A stretch of 64,000 nucleotides of DNA, taken from NCBI RefSeq assembly GCF_036786105.1, contig NZ_DAIQRQ010000006.1:62001-126000 (forward strand). The letters are read 5' to 3'. Below are positions 26,901 to 35,210 of the stretch, piece after piece (position 1 is the stretch's first letter; every line of letters starts with the position of its first letter). The notes under the pieces were generated by a model. That model saw only the letters and a program-made list of their open reading frames with translations. It was not told the origin of the DNA and searched no databases. A program made the translations under genes and the position numbers. This DNA comes from Ohtaekwangia sp036786105 (GTDB taxonomy: Bacteria; Bacteroidota; Bacteroidia; Cytophagales; Cyclobacteriaceae).

Positions 26901-29900
26901 CCGGAACAGAACTGGGGAGGTATAACCAGCGCCGTAAGAACCGAAGTTGACTTCGACAAAGCCAATATTGAATACATTGAATTCTGGATGCTCGATCCAT
27001 TCATCCAGGGAAACAACGGTCTTATTAATGATGGTAACGGAACACCCAAGCATGCTACCGGGGGGCGCCTTGTATTTCAATTGGGAAGTATATCGGAAGA
27101 TGTGATCCTCGATTCGAAACATGCTTTTGAAAACGGATTGCCTCCGAACGGACAACTCACTCCTGATAACGTTGTAACCAACGAATGGGGCTACGTTACT
27201 ACACAACAATACCTGACAAGTTCATTTAATAACGAGGCCAGTTCAAGAGAGAATCAGGACGTGGGGTTGGATGGTATGTCTACCACCAACGAACAGACAT
27301 TCTTCAACGATAAATTTCTGAACAAAATTACCAGCCCTACTGCCCGGGAGAAAGCGCGGCAAGATCCATCCGCCGATAACTTCCGCTATTATTTCGATAG
27401 CGAATTTGATGGTGGTAATCTCAACGCTAAAATTCTGCAACGCTATAAAGACTTTAACGGTATGGATGGCAACTCACCCATCATTACCGGCGGCGATCTC
27501 ATTGCACGTGCTGCCACTACTATACCCGATAACGAAGATCTGAATGCTGATAACACCCTGAGCGAACTTGAAGAATATTACGAGTATGATATGAATATAC
27601 TGCCGAACCAGCTTCGCGTAGGCGGTGAGTATGTGGTCGATCAAATCACTACTAATAACAACAACTCGAAGGAAACGGTTACGTGGTATCTTGTACGTAT
27701 ACCGGTGCGCACACCAGAACGTCAATATGGTAATATCGATGGATTCAAGTCTATCAAATATATACGCATGCTGCTAACCGGCTTTAAAGATCCGATCGTA
27801 ATGCGTATGGCTAACTTCCGCATGGTAGGCAGCCGCTGGAGAAGATATACCGGCAACCTGCAATCGGGCGGTTTGGTGCCAAACTACGAGCAAACTACTG
27901 ACGACTTTATGGTATCGGTGGTAAATCTGGAAGAGAATGGTGCAGGCAATGATAACAAGCCACCGTATGTAATTCCTCCGGGCGTTGTGCGCGACCGTGA
28001 TAATACATCATCTGTACCCCGCCAGCTTAATGAACAGTCAGCACAGCTTTGCGCGGATGACGTACGCGATGGCGATGCACGTGCTATGTTCAAGAACATG
28101 TCTGTCGATCTGTTCAATTATGGCCGCATCAAAATGTATTTCTCGGCACATAGCCAAAATGCACATGACGATGATCTTCGCGCATTCCTCCGCCTGGGTA
28201 AAGATCTTGACTCTAACTTCTATGAAATCGAAATACCGCTAAAGATTACCTCTACACCCGTAACCGGAGACAGGGAACGTTCTGTATGGCCCGAAGAAAA
28301 TGAGATCGATTTAGCATTGGATGAACTGCGAAGACTGAAGGCCGACCGCGACCGTGAAAATATATCGCTTAATCAATTTTACCCGATAGAAGGAAGAGAA
28401 GTAGGGCGACATCGTATCCGCGTTTTCGGGCGACCTGACCTTACCACCGTACAATCGCTGATGATTGGTGTGCGCAATCCACGTACAGACGATAAGCGTT
28501 CTTACCAGGTATGTATCTGGGCCAACGAATTGCGTGTTACAGAATTTAACCGAACACCGGGCTGGGCAGCCAACGCTACACTCAGCGCCAAGCTTGCAGA
28601 CTTCGCCACTATTACCGGTGCAGTACATCACACAGGTTTTGGCTTTGGTGGTGTAAGCTCCAAAATATCCGAGCGTACCCGCGACCAGACTACGGGTTAT
28701 GATATATCTGCCAACGTAAATGTCGATAAACTTTTGCCGGGCAACACGGGTATAAAAATACCGATGTTCGTGAGCTATGAGAAAACTACGATTACTCCGC
28801 TATACGATCCTGCTAACCCCGACTTAAAACTGGATGCTGCGCTGCAATCCTTTAAGGACGATCAGCGCTCCAACTATCTCAACATTGTAAAAGACCAGAC
28901 GATCGGGCGAAGTTTAAACTTTGTAAACGTGCGCAAAGTAAAAGTGAAGCCCGATGCACCTTCGCATTTATGGGACATTGAGAATTTTTCGTTCAGCTAT
29001 TCGTATAGTGATCGCCTGCGTCATAATTTCAACACAGCCGAATCCTTCCAGAAACAGCAGAAGGGATCTATAGCTTATACTTTTACTCCGAAGGCAACGG
29101 GTATAGAACCTTTTAAAAATTCGAAAGGATTAAACTCACCCTGGTTAAAGTTGATCAAGGATTTCAATTTCAGTCTAATGCCCAGCAGCATTGGTATACG
29201 GGCAGACCTGAACCGGTCGTTTACCAAGACTTCCTATCGCAATCCGGATGGCACCGGCAATTTCATTGAGTCGCCCGCCAACTACATGAAGTATTTTACG
29301 TTCGACCGGCAGTATAATGTTCGATGGAATTTCTCGAAAAACCTGTCGTTCGAATATGCTTCACGTGCGAATGCGATTATCGATGAACCTCTCGGAGAGA
29401 TCGATACGCAAGAGAAGAAAGATAGTATCTGGCATAACCTGAAACGCCTGGGTCGTATGAAGAACTTCGATCAGAGTGTCACGGTAAATTATACATTGCC
29501 GTTGGATAAGATACCGGCTACCGATTGGCTTGGTGCTGACTATCGCTATCAGGCAAGCTATAACTGGAAGGCAGGGCCTGTCAATCGCCCGGACTCGCTG
29601 CATCTGCCCGATGACCTGCCGGATGAATTTGATTTCAGGAACACCATACAAAACAGCCGCGATCAGAATTTTTCCGGAAAAATTGATCTGGTAAAACTGT
29701 ATAACAAAGTAAAATTCCTCAAGGAGCTGAACACGCCTAAACGCCCCATGTCGGTACAACAACGTGTGCAGCAGGCGAAGCAGCAGCAGCAACAGGCGAA
29801 AGCCGATACGGTAAAAGCTCCTGCAGAAATGCCTGGCCTTGTAAAAGGATTTTTCCGCATGCTGATGTCGGTGCGCTCGATCAATGCTACCTATTCGCTT

Positions 29901-31229
29901 ACCGAAGGCACTATACTTCCGGGCTTTAGTAAAACACCGAAATTCTTTGGTATGGATAAAGACTGGAATGCTCCGGGGTGGGGTTTTGTGTTGGGCAGCC
30001 AGAATCCTGAAATACGCAAACGTGCAGGAGATAACGGATGGCTTACCGATAACCGTGAATTGTCGCTGCCCTTCAGCCAGACCAGAACACAGAGTATATC
30101 CATGCGGGCAAACATAGAGCCTTCAACCGATCTGAAAATACAGCTTGATCTGAAGAAAGATATAACCAGTATGTTCCAGTCTATATTTCGCAATGCCGAC
30201 AGCACAGGAACATCAACCTTCTATGCAGATTTAAGCCCGAACCGAAGCGGAAGTTATCGTATATCCACCATCAGTATAAAAACGGCCTTTAACAGCAGTA
30301 ACAACAAAGTGGAGTCATCGGTGTTTCATACATTCGAAAGCAACCTGCTTGAAATGAAATCGCGACTGGAACAAGTAAACCCGGGCGAGACATACGATAC
30401 TACCTCACAGGATGTATTAATCCCTGCCTTCATTGCTGCCTATACCGGCAAAGATGTAAACAAGATGGGCCTCTCCCCTTTCCCGAAAACACCACTGCCT
30501 AACTGGCGTCTCGACTATAATGGATTGAACAAATTAGAAGCATTTAAAAATATATTTCAGTCATTCACTGTATCGCACGCGTATCAGTCATCCTATTCAG
30601 TTTTGAATTATTCAAACTCACTTGATCCAAATGTAGTGGGCGATGTAGACCGCCTCCTGTTAAACCGGCCGGTAACTGATTATAACAACAGCTACTTTGC
30701 CAGCAAGCAGTCTGATGGTAAGCTTGTGCCGGTATATGTAATCAGCCAGGTAATGATCTCCGAAACGTTCGCTCCACTGATCGGTATCAGCATGCGCACC
30801 AAGGGAAGACTCTCTGCCAACTTCCAGTATAAAACAAAGCGTGACCTGTCGCTCACGGTTTCCAACGCACAGATTACCGAGATGAACAGTAAAGATTTCT
30901 CATTTGAATTGGGCTATACCAAAAACAACATGAAGCTGCCGTTCAAAACGCAAGGTCGTACAGTAGTACTAAAGAATGATGTTACGTTCCGCATGAACTT
31001 AACAGTAGGCAATACAAAAACCATTCAGCGCAAGATTGATGAGTTGAACATTATCACGAATGGTAACATTAACTTCCAACTGCGTCCTAACATCAGCTAC
31101 GTGGTGAACCAGAAGCTGAACATCCAGCTTTATTTTGAGCGCACCATTAACGAGCCGCAGGTTTCCAACTCCTACCGCAGGGCAACCACGCGCATGGGCG
31201 CACAGATCAGGTTTAGCCTGGCTCAGTAG
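23967..31229 (+). CDS. sprA: SprA, type IX secretion outer-membrane translocon / gliding motility protein
   Basis: The 2420-residue protein is the size of SprA and has its character: a signal peptide (about residues 14-34, ending DAIAQ), then very long beta-strand-rich sequence with many Asn, Asp and Tyr residues. Segments such as YIDDFENSATPYTLMNPQGW, PTWDLMMKNIYNL and MNPQGWKL fit the family. SprA forms the giant 36-strand pore through which T9SS substrates cross the outer membrane, and is needed for gliding in Flavobacterium. The only start in frame near the signal peptide is TTG at 23967, four bases after the ruvA stop, so translation is probably coupled to ruvA. A Gln-rich stretch lies at about residues 1929-1951. 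No T9SS cargo domain was noticed in this window. Confidence 0.96.
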   Translation: MRVFTLQPHVTLKLGRVIIAWLSFFWLADDAIAQRQDTTRVSSDTTRNLPYKPDKRPTYRPSDRYGDPFSNRQTESPLYLKDPNQMKLDVEIDTALNYTIYEKIGNLNYRPASSMSFEEFKQYQDRQILKSYWQGRAKAQDGESPVSGRGFVPKIFLSPVLDRIFGGSYIELVPRGFVTLDFGASFQRMFNPTLPIRQQRNGGFEFDQQINMSVVGKIGEKLAVTANFDNNNSFDFQNNMKVEYTGFKEDILQKLEIGNVSLPLNNTLIQGAQNLFGVKARMQFGKLNVTTIATTQRGKASSIDVGGQGSNGGQGRPFEIIASNYDDNRHFFLGQFFRDNYERSVSSLPQIVSNVNVTRVEVYVLNRNNDTQTLRNAIGLMDLAEPKVIYNTQTVTSAGSTLPNGNNSNNLFGQVRKFDRNPDNINATLEGFFAGDNNNGTDFEKITGARKLAPTEFTFHPQLGYITLSRKLQNDEALAVAYQYTYNGRVYTVGELTEDYSNLKDDEVIFLKLLRPRKVAIRDELKRPIPTWDLMMKNIYNLNVSQLTRDGFQLRIVYRDARTGVNNPQLQDGSAALREKQLIEILGLDRLNPVNDPGRDGNFDFVENITINTQTGAIIFPYLKPFSDGLKRAFRGEPNESYLIQKYSYDSLYNTTKADAELYTTKNKFYLMGTYNAGSSKEILIPGFGVSQGSVKLYAGGIPLNEGTDYVVDYTFGKVTILNDAILSSGKKIEVQYEQSDPFAFQTRSLLGTRLDYKLNDDVNLGSTLLYYNERPIISRNQIGTEPARNIQYGFDFNMNKKSRMLTKIVDALPFLQTKEQSTVNVTGEFAQLLPGTSNVINGQGTGYIDDFENSATPYTLMNPQGWKLAATPKTTNNFYGPTLTNDLAAGFKRAKIAWYSVDNQFYRTGGRFKPDNISDDDLKNHYVRPVGPQEIFPNRQLNQGIFYEQIFDIAYYPKERGPYNYSPSLDNDGFLTNPEQNWGGITSAVRTEVDFDKANIEYIEFWMLDPFIQGNNGLINDGNGTPKHATGGRLVFQLGSISEDVILDSKHAFENGLPPNGQLTPDNVVTNEWGYVTTQQYLTSSFNNEASSRENQDVGLDGMSTTNEQTFFNDKFLNKITSPTAREKARQDPSADNFRYYFDSEFDGGNLNAKILQRYKDFNGMDGNSPIITGGDLIARAATTIPDNEDLNADNTLSELEEYYEYDMNILPNQLRVGGEYVVDQITTNNNNSKETVTWYLVRIPVRTPERQYGNIDGFKSIKYIRMLLTGFKDPIVMRMANFRMVGSRWRRYTGNLQSGGLVPNYEQTTDDFMVSVVNLEENGAGNDNKPPYVIPPGVVRDRDNTSSVPRQLNEQSAQLCADDVRDGDARAMFKNMSVDLFNYGRIKMYFSAHSQNAHDDDLRAFLRLGKDLDSNFYEIEIPLKITSTPVTGDRERSVWPEENEIDLALDELRRLKADRDRENISLNQFYPIEGREVGRHRIRVFGRPDLTTVQSLMIGVRNPRTDDKRSYQVCIWANELRVTEFNRTPGWAANATLSAKLADFATITGAVHHTGFGFGGVSSKISERTRDQTTGYDISANVNVDKLLPGNTGIKIPMFVSYEKTTITPLYDPANPDLKLDAALQSFKDDQRSNYLNIVKDQTIGRSLNFVNVRKVKVKPDAPSHLWDIENFSFSYSYSDRLRHNFNTAESFQKQQKGSIAYTFTPKATGIEPFKNSKGLNSPWLKLIKDFNFSLMPSSIGIRADLNRSFTKTSYRNPDGTGNFIESPANYMKYFTFDRQYNVRWNFSKNLSFEYASRANAIIDEPLGEIDTQEKKDSIWHNLKRLGRMKNFDQSVTVNYTLPLDKIPATDWLGADYRYQASYNWKAGPVNRPDSLHLPDDLPDEFDFRNTIQNSRDQNFSGKIDLVKLYNKVKFLKELNTPKRPMSVQQRVQQAKQQQQQAKADTVKAPAEMPGLVKGFFRMLMSVRSINATYSLTEGTILPGFSKTPKFFGMDKDWNAPGWGFVLGSQNPEIRKRAGDNGWLTDNRELSLPFSQTRTQSISMRANIEPSTDLKIQLDLKKDITSMFQSIFRNADSTGTSTFYADLSPNRSGSYRISTISIKTAFNSSNNKVESSVFHTFESNLLEMKSRLEQVNPGETYDTTSQDVLIPAFIAAYTGKDVNKMGLSPFPKTPLPNWRLDYNGLNKLEAFKNIFQSFTVSHAYQSSYSVLNYSNSLDPNVVGDVDRLLLNRPVTDYNNSYFASKQSDGKLVPVYVISQVMISETFAPLIGISMRTKGRLSANFQYKTKRDLSLTVSNAQITEMNSKDFSFELGYTKNNMKLPFKTQGRTVVLKNDVTFRMNLTVGNTKTIQRKIDELNIITNGNINFQLRPNISYVVNQKLNIQLYFERTINEPQVSNSYRRATTRMGAQIRFSLAQ

Positions 31230-31236
31230 CTTTTCA

Positions 31237-31337
31237 GTTTAAAGTTTAAAGTTCAAGGTTTAAAGTTTAAAGTTTAGGGTTGTTCAACCTTGAACTTTAA
31301 ACCTTGAACCTTAAACCTGAACCCTTGAACTTTAAAC
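31237..31337. repeat. Word-built inverted repeat between sprA and gcvH
   Basis: The left arm repeats TTTAAAGTT and CAAGG words; the right arm repeats their complement. TTTAAAGTTCAAGG (31245-31258) is exactly complementary to CCTTGAACTTTAAA at 31288-31301 and again at 31323-31336. It begins a few bases past the sprA stop and could fold into a long hairpin. Its right end contains the -33 TTG of the gcvH promoter. Confidence 0.85.
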
Positions 31338-31354
31338 ACTTTGCGTTATTTTTG
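31325..31354 (+). promoter_or_regulatory. Bacteroidota housekeeping promoter of gcvH
   Basis: TTG (31325-31327) and TATTTTTG (31347-31354) are separated by exactly 19 bases, matching the primary sigma consensus of Bacteroidota. Transcription would begin a few bases before 31365, leaving a short leader to the gcvH ATG at 31380. Confidence 0.8.
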
Positions 31355-31379
31355 CCCGCACCTAAAAAACTGAATACTC

Positions 31380-31754
31380 ATGAACATCCCGGAAGGACTG
31401 AAGTATACCAAAGACCACGAATGGGTTAAAATCGAAGGTAACACTGCGACTGTTGGCATCACTGATTTTGCTCAGAGCGAGCTTGGCGACATCGTTTACG
31501 TTGATATTACAACAGTTGGACAAGATGTAGCCGAACATGATATCTTCGGAACAGTTGAAGCTGTAAAGACTGTATCAGACCTGTATATGCCGGTTGCCGG
31601 TAAAGTATTGGAAGTAAACGCGATACTCGATGGCAGCCCTGAAAAAGTAAACGAAGATCCATACGGAGATGGCTGGATGATCAAAGTCCAGATCACTGGC
31701 TCAGCAGACGGTCTGCTTACAGCTGCTCAATACAAGGAACTTATTGGAAAGTAA
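31380..31754 (+). CDS. gcvH: Glycine cleavage system H protein
   Basis: The 124-residue protein is the lipoyl carrier of the glycine cleavage system. The barrel-sandwich fold is recognisable from YTKDHEWVKIEGNTATVGIT, and the lipoylated lysine is Lys63 in GTVEAVKTVSDLYMP. The C-terminal NEDPYGDGWMIKVQ is also diagnostic. It shuttles the aminomethyl group between GcvP, GcvT and lipoamide dehydrogenase. The next gene, lipA, makes its cofactor, and gcvP lies 3.5 kb further on. GcvT is not in the window. Confidence 0.97.
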   Translation: MNIPEGLKYTKDHEWVKIEGNTATVGITDFAQSELGDIVYVDITTVGQDVAEHDIFGTVEAVKTVSDLYMPVAGKVLEVNAILDGSPEKVNEDPYGDGWMIKVQITGSADGLLTAAQYKELIGK

Positions 31755-31766
31755 TCACCGTTAAGT

Positions 31767-31800
31767 GTTAGCGATTACCGGTTACTGGGCAATCGCTAAC
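31767..31800. repeat. Perfect 10-bp inverted repeat between gcvH and lipA
   Basis: GTTAGCGATT (31767-31776) faces AATCGCTAAC (31791-31800) around a 14-base loop. There is no T run, so it is not a classical terminator. Its GTTA-type words resemble those of the element at 39902-39982. It may modulate gcvH-lipA readthrough or protect a 3' end. Confidence 0.8.
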
Positions 31801-31816
31801 GCCTAATTATATCGTC

Positions 31817-32701
31817 ATGATCGAATTACCCGTCATTTCGCAGGAAGAGACCCGCAAACGCAAACCGGACTGGCTTCGCGTTAAATTGCCGGTAGGGCCA
31901 GAATATGCCAAAGTGCGCAAACTGGTCGACAATTATAAACTTCATACGATCTGCGAAAGCGGTAATTGCCCTAACATGGGCGAATGCTGGGGAGCCGGCA
32001 CGGCCACGTTCATGATTCTTGGTAATGTATGCACACGCAGCTGTACGTTCTGCGCTGTTGCTACCGGAAGACCTACCGAATATGATGTGGAAGAACCCAA
32101 GCGTGTAGCCGAAGCGATAAAGCTGATGGGCGTAAAGCATGCAGTGATTACATCTGTAAACCGCGATGAACTGAAAGACCGCGGTGCCGAAGTCTGGTAC
32201 CAGACCGTTGTAGAAACTAAAAAAGTAAGTCCTGAAACAACCATCGAAACACTGATTCCTGACACCAAAGGAAACTGGGATGCACTTTACCGAATGATAG
32301 AAGGCAAGCAGGAAGTTGTTTCGCACAATATGGAAACGGTAGGCCGACTATATCGCATGGTGCGCCCGCAGGCTAAATATGAACGCAGCCTCGAGCAGAT
32401 CAAAAGAATCCGCGAAGCAGGTATGCGCACCAAAACCGGTATTATGCTGGGACTTGGCGAAACAAAAGAAGAAGTTTTCAAAGCCATGGACGATCTGGCT
32501 GCCAATGGCTTGATGATTCTCACACTGGGTCAATATCTGCAGCCTACCAAAATGCACCTGGAAGTAGCCGAATATATACATCCTGAAACATTTGAGATGT
32601 ATAAAGAAGAAGGCTTGAAACGCGGCCTGAAATACGTTGAAGCAGGACCGCTTGTTCGCTCCAGCTACCATGCGGAGCGGCATGTGAATGTTCCCCTTTA
32701 A
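31817..32701 (+). CDS. lipA: Lipoyl synthase (radical SAM)
   Basis: The 294-residue enzyme has both iron-sulfur cluster motifs of LipA: the auxiliary cluster Cys46, Cys51 and Cys57 (CESGNCPNMGEC) and the radical SAM cluster Cys72, Cys76 and Cys79 (CTRSCTFC). The C-terminal RSSYHAE supplies the serine ligand typical of LipA. It inserts two sulfurs into octanoyl groups on GcvH and the 2-oxoacid dehydrogenase E2 subunits. It lies 62 bases downstream of gcvH, across the inverted repeat, which fits shared use of the lipoyl cofactor. Confidence 0.97.
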   Translation: MIELPVISQEETRKRKPDWLRVKLPVGPEYAKVRKLVDNYKLHTICESGNCPNMGECWGAGTATFMILGNVCTRSCTFCAVATGRPTEYDVEEPKRVAEAIKLMGVKHAVITSVNRDELKDRGAEVWYQTVVETKKVSPETTIETLIPDTKGNWDALYRMIEGKQEVVSHNMETVGRLYRMVRPQAKYERSLEQIKRIREAGMRTKTGIMLGLGETKEEVFKAMDDLAANGLMILTLGQYLQPTKMHLEVAEYIHPETFEMYKEEGLKRGLKYVEAGPLVRSSYHAERHVNVPL

Positions 32702-32704
32702 AAA

Positions 32705-32736
32705 GCTTCTAGCCACTGGCTTCCAGCTGCTAGAAG
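32705..32736. repeat. Hairpin element after lipA sharing a 15-mer with a distant element
   Basis: CTTCTAGC (32706-32713) pairs with GCTAGAAG (32729-32736) with a nested CTGG/CCAG stem. The 15-mer GCTTCTAGCCACTGG (32705-32719) recurs exactly at 48234-48248. It starts four bases past the lipA stop and lacks a T run. Confidence 0.8.
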
Positions 32737-32793
32737 TGTGTTAGCTGACGATACATTTTTATTCTGTGATCATCTGTGAGTTCTGTGGGAGGT

Positions 32794-33393
32794 CTATTCA
32801 GAAAGATTTTTCAGATGTTCAATATCGCCCTGGTCTTTGGGGCGATTGGTAGTTTGTTTCTCCTTCAACAGATCTTTCGGATGAATTACCCGGAACGTTA
32901 TATCCTGAAAAGAACCTATATCTGCACGATCGTAACACACATCAAAATCATACGCACTGAAAGCTTTCAGACTCTTCAAAGGTTCAACTATAAATCCGGA
33001 GTCTCCCACACTGAATTGCGTGAAGCCTGGAATCAACTCGAACGACCTGATTTCATCCAGGCCTGCTACTCCGTGTTTTGTTAATACTTTCCTGAGATTT
33101 TCAATGTTGCTGGCATCGTCTCTGATCCACAGATCAAGATCATGTGTTGCCCGAACATATCCATGAAAAGCAACAGCAAATCCTCCTATCAGTAAATACT
33201 TCACATCATATTCCTGCAGACTCCTTAGAAAAGCTACGACTTCTTCATCTCCTAAATCTATCGGAGTCATTTTCTTCAGTTTAACGTTCGCATTATGAAA
33301 AGACGCTGCCAGCCTGTTCACTTTCGAGAACATGTCCATTCTCTTTTTTCGTTCTGCTTGCGACACTGGCATATTCAAAGATAAAAAATTCAC
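32794..33393 (-). CDS. Orphan nucleotidyltransferase-fold protein (DUF6036 / AbiEii-like)
   Basis: The core of this protein of up to 199 residues carries a minimal nucleotidyltransferase signature: KYLLIGGFAVAFHGYVRATHDLDLWI, with GG, then Arg and the D-x-D pair. The later FRVIHPKDLLKEKQ and PKDQGDIEHL fit the AbiEii/DUF6036 class. Members of this class can be toxins paired with an antitoxin, but no partner gene is present here. The start is uncertain: the family usually begins closer to the core, so an internal ATG (for example MTPIDLGDEEV) may be used. It is convergent with lipA. Confidence 0.75.
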   Translation of the reverse strand: MNFLSLNMPVSQAERKKRMDMFSKVNRLAASFHNANVKLKKMTPIDLGDEEVVAFLRSLQEYDVKYLLIGGFAVAFHGYVRATHDLDLWIRDDASNIENLRKVLTKHGVAGLDEIRSFELIPGFTQFSVGDSGFIVEPLKSLKAFSAYDFDVCYDRADIGSFQDITFRVIHPKDLLKEKQTTNRPKDQGDIEHLKNLSE

Positions 33394-33410
33394 AGCTATT
33401 TTTTTACCAT

Positions 33411-33437
33411 AAAAAAAGCGGGTTCATCACCCGCTTC
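33411..33437 (-). terminator. Intrinsic terminator after the M28 peptidase gene
   Basis: AAGCGGGT (33416-33423) pairs with ACCCGCTT (33429-33436) around a five-base loop. The minus strand then reads into a T tract (complement of 33411-33417). It lies about 25 bases after the peptidase stop. Confidence 0.88.
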
Positions 33438-33459
33438 TTAATCAGTAACTATATATATT

Positions 33460-34947
33460 CTATTTCTTGTCAGCTACCAGGCGTTGATCGCGGTTGGCAA
33501 TTTCCCACGCTGTGTAGAAAACAGCTTGCGCTCGTTTTGCCATCAGATCAAATTCGATTTTGCTCACTTCATCGCTTGGCTTATGATAGTCTTCATGTAT
33601 ACCATCGAAGTAGAACACAATCGGAATGTTATTCTTCGCGAAGTTCCAGTGATCCGAACGATAGTATAACCTGTCAGGGTGATTCTGATCGTTGTAAGTA
33701 TAATCGAAGATAAGATTTGTATACGTCTTGTTCTGTTGCTCATTCAGGTTATGTAATTCGGTCGATAATTTATCAGAGCCGATCACATATACATACGGAG
33801 CGCTGTCTTTGTGTTGAGGATCCCTGCGACCCACCATGTCGATATTCAAATCCACTACTGTGCTCTCCAGGGGAAACACCGGGTGCTGTGTATAATAATC
33901 TGAACCTAGCAATCCTTTTTCTTCTCCTGTTACCAGCAAGAATAGTATACTTCTTCTTGGTCCTTTACCTTCTTTCTTTGCCTGCGCAAATACTTTTGCA
34001 AGTTGCAGTACAGAAACTGTTCCGGAACCATCATCATCCGCACCGTTGTTGATAAGATCGCCTTCCGTACCGCGGTTCTTGCCAATATGGTCGTAATGTG
34101 CCGAGATCACCAGCAATTCATCTTTCTTGTCAGTACCTTCCAGGTAGCCCAGCACGTTATCGCTCTTCAGCACTTTTATGTCCATTGCTGTTTTATACGT
34201 GATCGTGGCAGGCTTCACTTTCTTCAATGTATTTTCTGTTACAGCTTTGCCCAGCTTCTCGATTGTAGTGTTCAATATTTTGGCTGCCACAGGCTGAGCG
34301 ATGAAGAACACTCCGGCACGTTGCTCACCAGCTTCAGGTTTCTTTACGGAAAGTATACCCTCGCTGAGGTAATCTTTTAATTGCGCTGCAAACTCTTTAA
34401 AGGCACTCGCATTTTCATTATAGATCAATACTACTTTTGCTTTACGTTCGCGTGCCAGCGTTAAGGCTGCACGGTAATTTTCTTCCGCACCCTGCTGTAT
34501 CACAGCGGCTTTTCCTTCTACGTTGATCAGGTCAAAATCTTCTTTACGGCCTTTGCCCACAAACACCGTTGGCACCGTTACATCTCCACCCGAATCGGAT
34601 GAGCCATAGAAAACAATATCCTGGAAATTGGAAAATTTAGTTTGACCGGCTTTCAGATAAATATCACCGGGCATGCTGGTATAAAGTTCTACATTCTGAT
34701 AAAAGCCGCCATTTACCGGGCCTGCCAATCCGAAATCTTCAAGGTTTGCTTTTACAAAAGCTGCGGCCATTTTTTGTCCGCGTTTGCCGGTTTCACGGCC
34801 TTCCATCGCATCGGAGGCGAGGATAGACAAGTTTTCTTTTAAGTCAGCCGGAGTGATCAGGTCGCCATATTTTTTCGCGACCGGATCCTGGGCAAGCAGG
34901 TGGCCGGCCGTTATCAGCGCCAGCACCACGCACATGGTCTTCTTCAT
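33460..34947 (-). CDS. Secreted M28-family zinc peptidase with PA-like insert
   Basis: The ATG at 34947 gives 495 residues beginning with a signal peptide (MKKTMCVVLALITAGHLLAQ). An upstream in-frame extension would bury it. A protease-associated type domain occupies about residues 125-250. The catalytic M28 core follows with zinc ligands and base in SAHYDHIGKN, NNGADDDGSGT, TGEEKGLLGS and DMVGRRD, and with DYHKPSDEVSKIEF near the end. It is likely an aminopeptidase acting in the periplasm or outside the cell. A related but distinct M28 enzyme is at 45318-46688. It is transcribed alone and ended by a terminator. Confidence 0.93.
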   Translation of the reverse strand: MKKTMCVVLALITAGHLLAQDPVAKKYGDLITPADLKENLSILASDAMEGRETGKRGQKMAAAFVKANLEDFGLAGPVNGGFYQNVELYTSMPGDIYLKAGQTKFSNFQDIVFYGSSDSGGDVTVPTVFVGKGRKEDFDLINVEGKAAVIQQGAEENYRAALTLARERKAKVVLIYNENASAFKEFAAQLKDYLSEGILSVKKPEAGEQRAGVFFIAQPVAAKILNTTIEKLGKAVTENTLKKVKPATITYKTAMDIKVLKSDNVLGYLEGTDKKDELLVISAHYDHIGKNRGTEGDLINNGADDDGSGTVSVLQLAKVFAQAKKEGKGPRRSILFLLVTGEEKGLLGSDYYTQHPVFPLESTVVDLNIDMVGRRDPQHKDSAPYVYVIGSDKLSTELHNLNEQQNKTYTNLIFDYTYNDQNHPDRLYYRSDHWNFAKNNIPIVFYFDGIHEDYHKPSDEVSKIEFDLMAKRAQAVFYTAWEIANRDQRLVADKK

Positions 34948-35144
34948 GATTAATGAGTTTTTTGGGAATACAATATCCTGGCAAGATGCCAAGGAATTTT
35001 GGTAATGCAGAAACTGTTTGATGCTTAAAGGCAAAGATTTTACAGGAGAGGAAGCGCAATTACCGATGGATGCATCGAAAATATATTTCACCAATTACTT
35101 CAATCTTCCAGGCGCGTGCACTTCCGCGCTTCCGCGTTAACTGT

Positions 35145-35152
35145 TACCTTTG
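35145..35152 (+). promoter_or_regulatory. TAnnTTTG -7 element of gcvP
   Basis: TACCTTTG is a perfect Bacteroidota -7 match located 58 bases upstream of the gcvP ATG. The -33 position lacks a TTG, so the promoter may be weaker or activator-dependent. Confidence 0.5.
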
Positions 35153-35210
35153 TGGCCCAATAACTCATGCGCCATTCAATCACCTAAACAACTGAAAATC
35201 ATACACTATA

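Noticed and set aside
26667..27209. 180-codon open frame opposite sprA
   Set aside because: Antisense shadow; SprA is continuous through this region.
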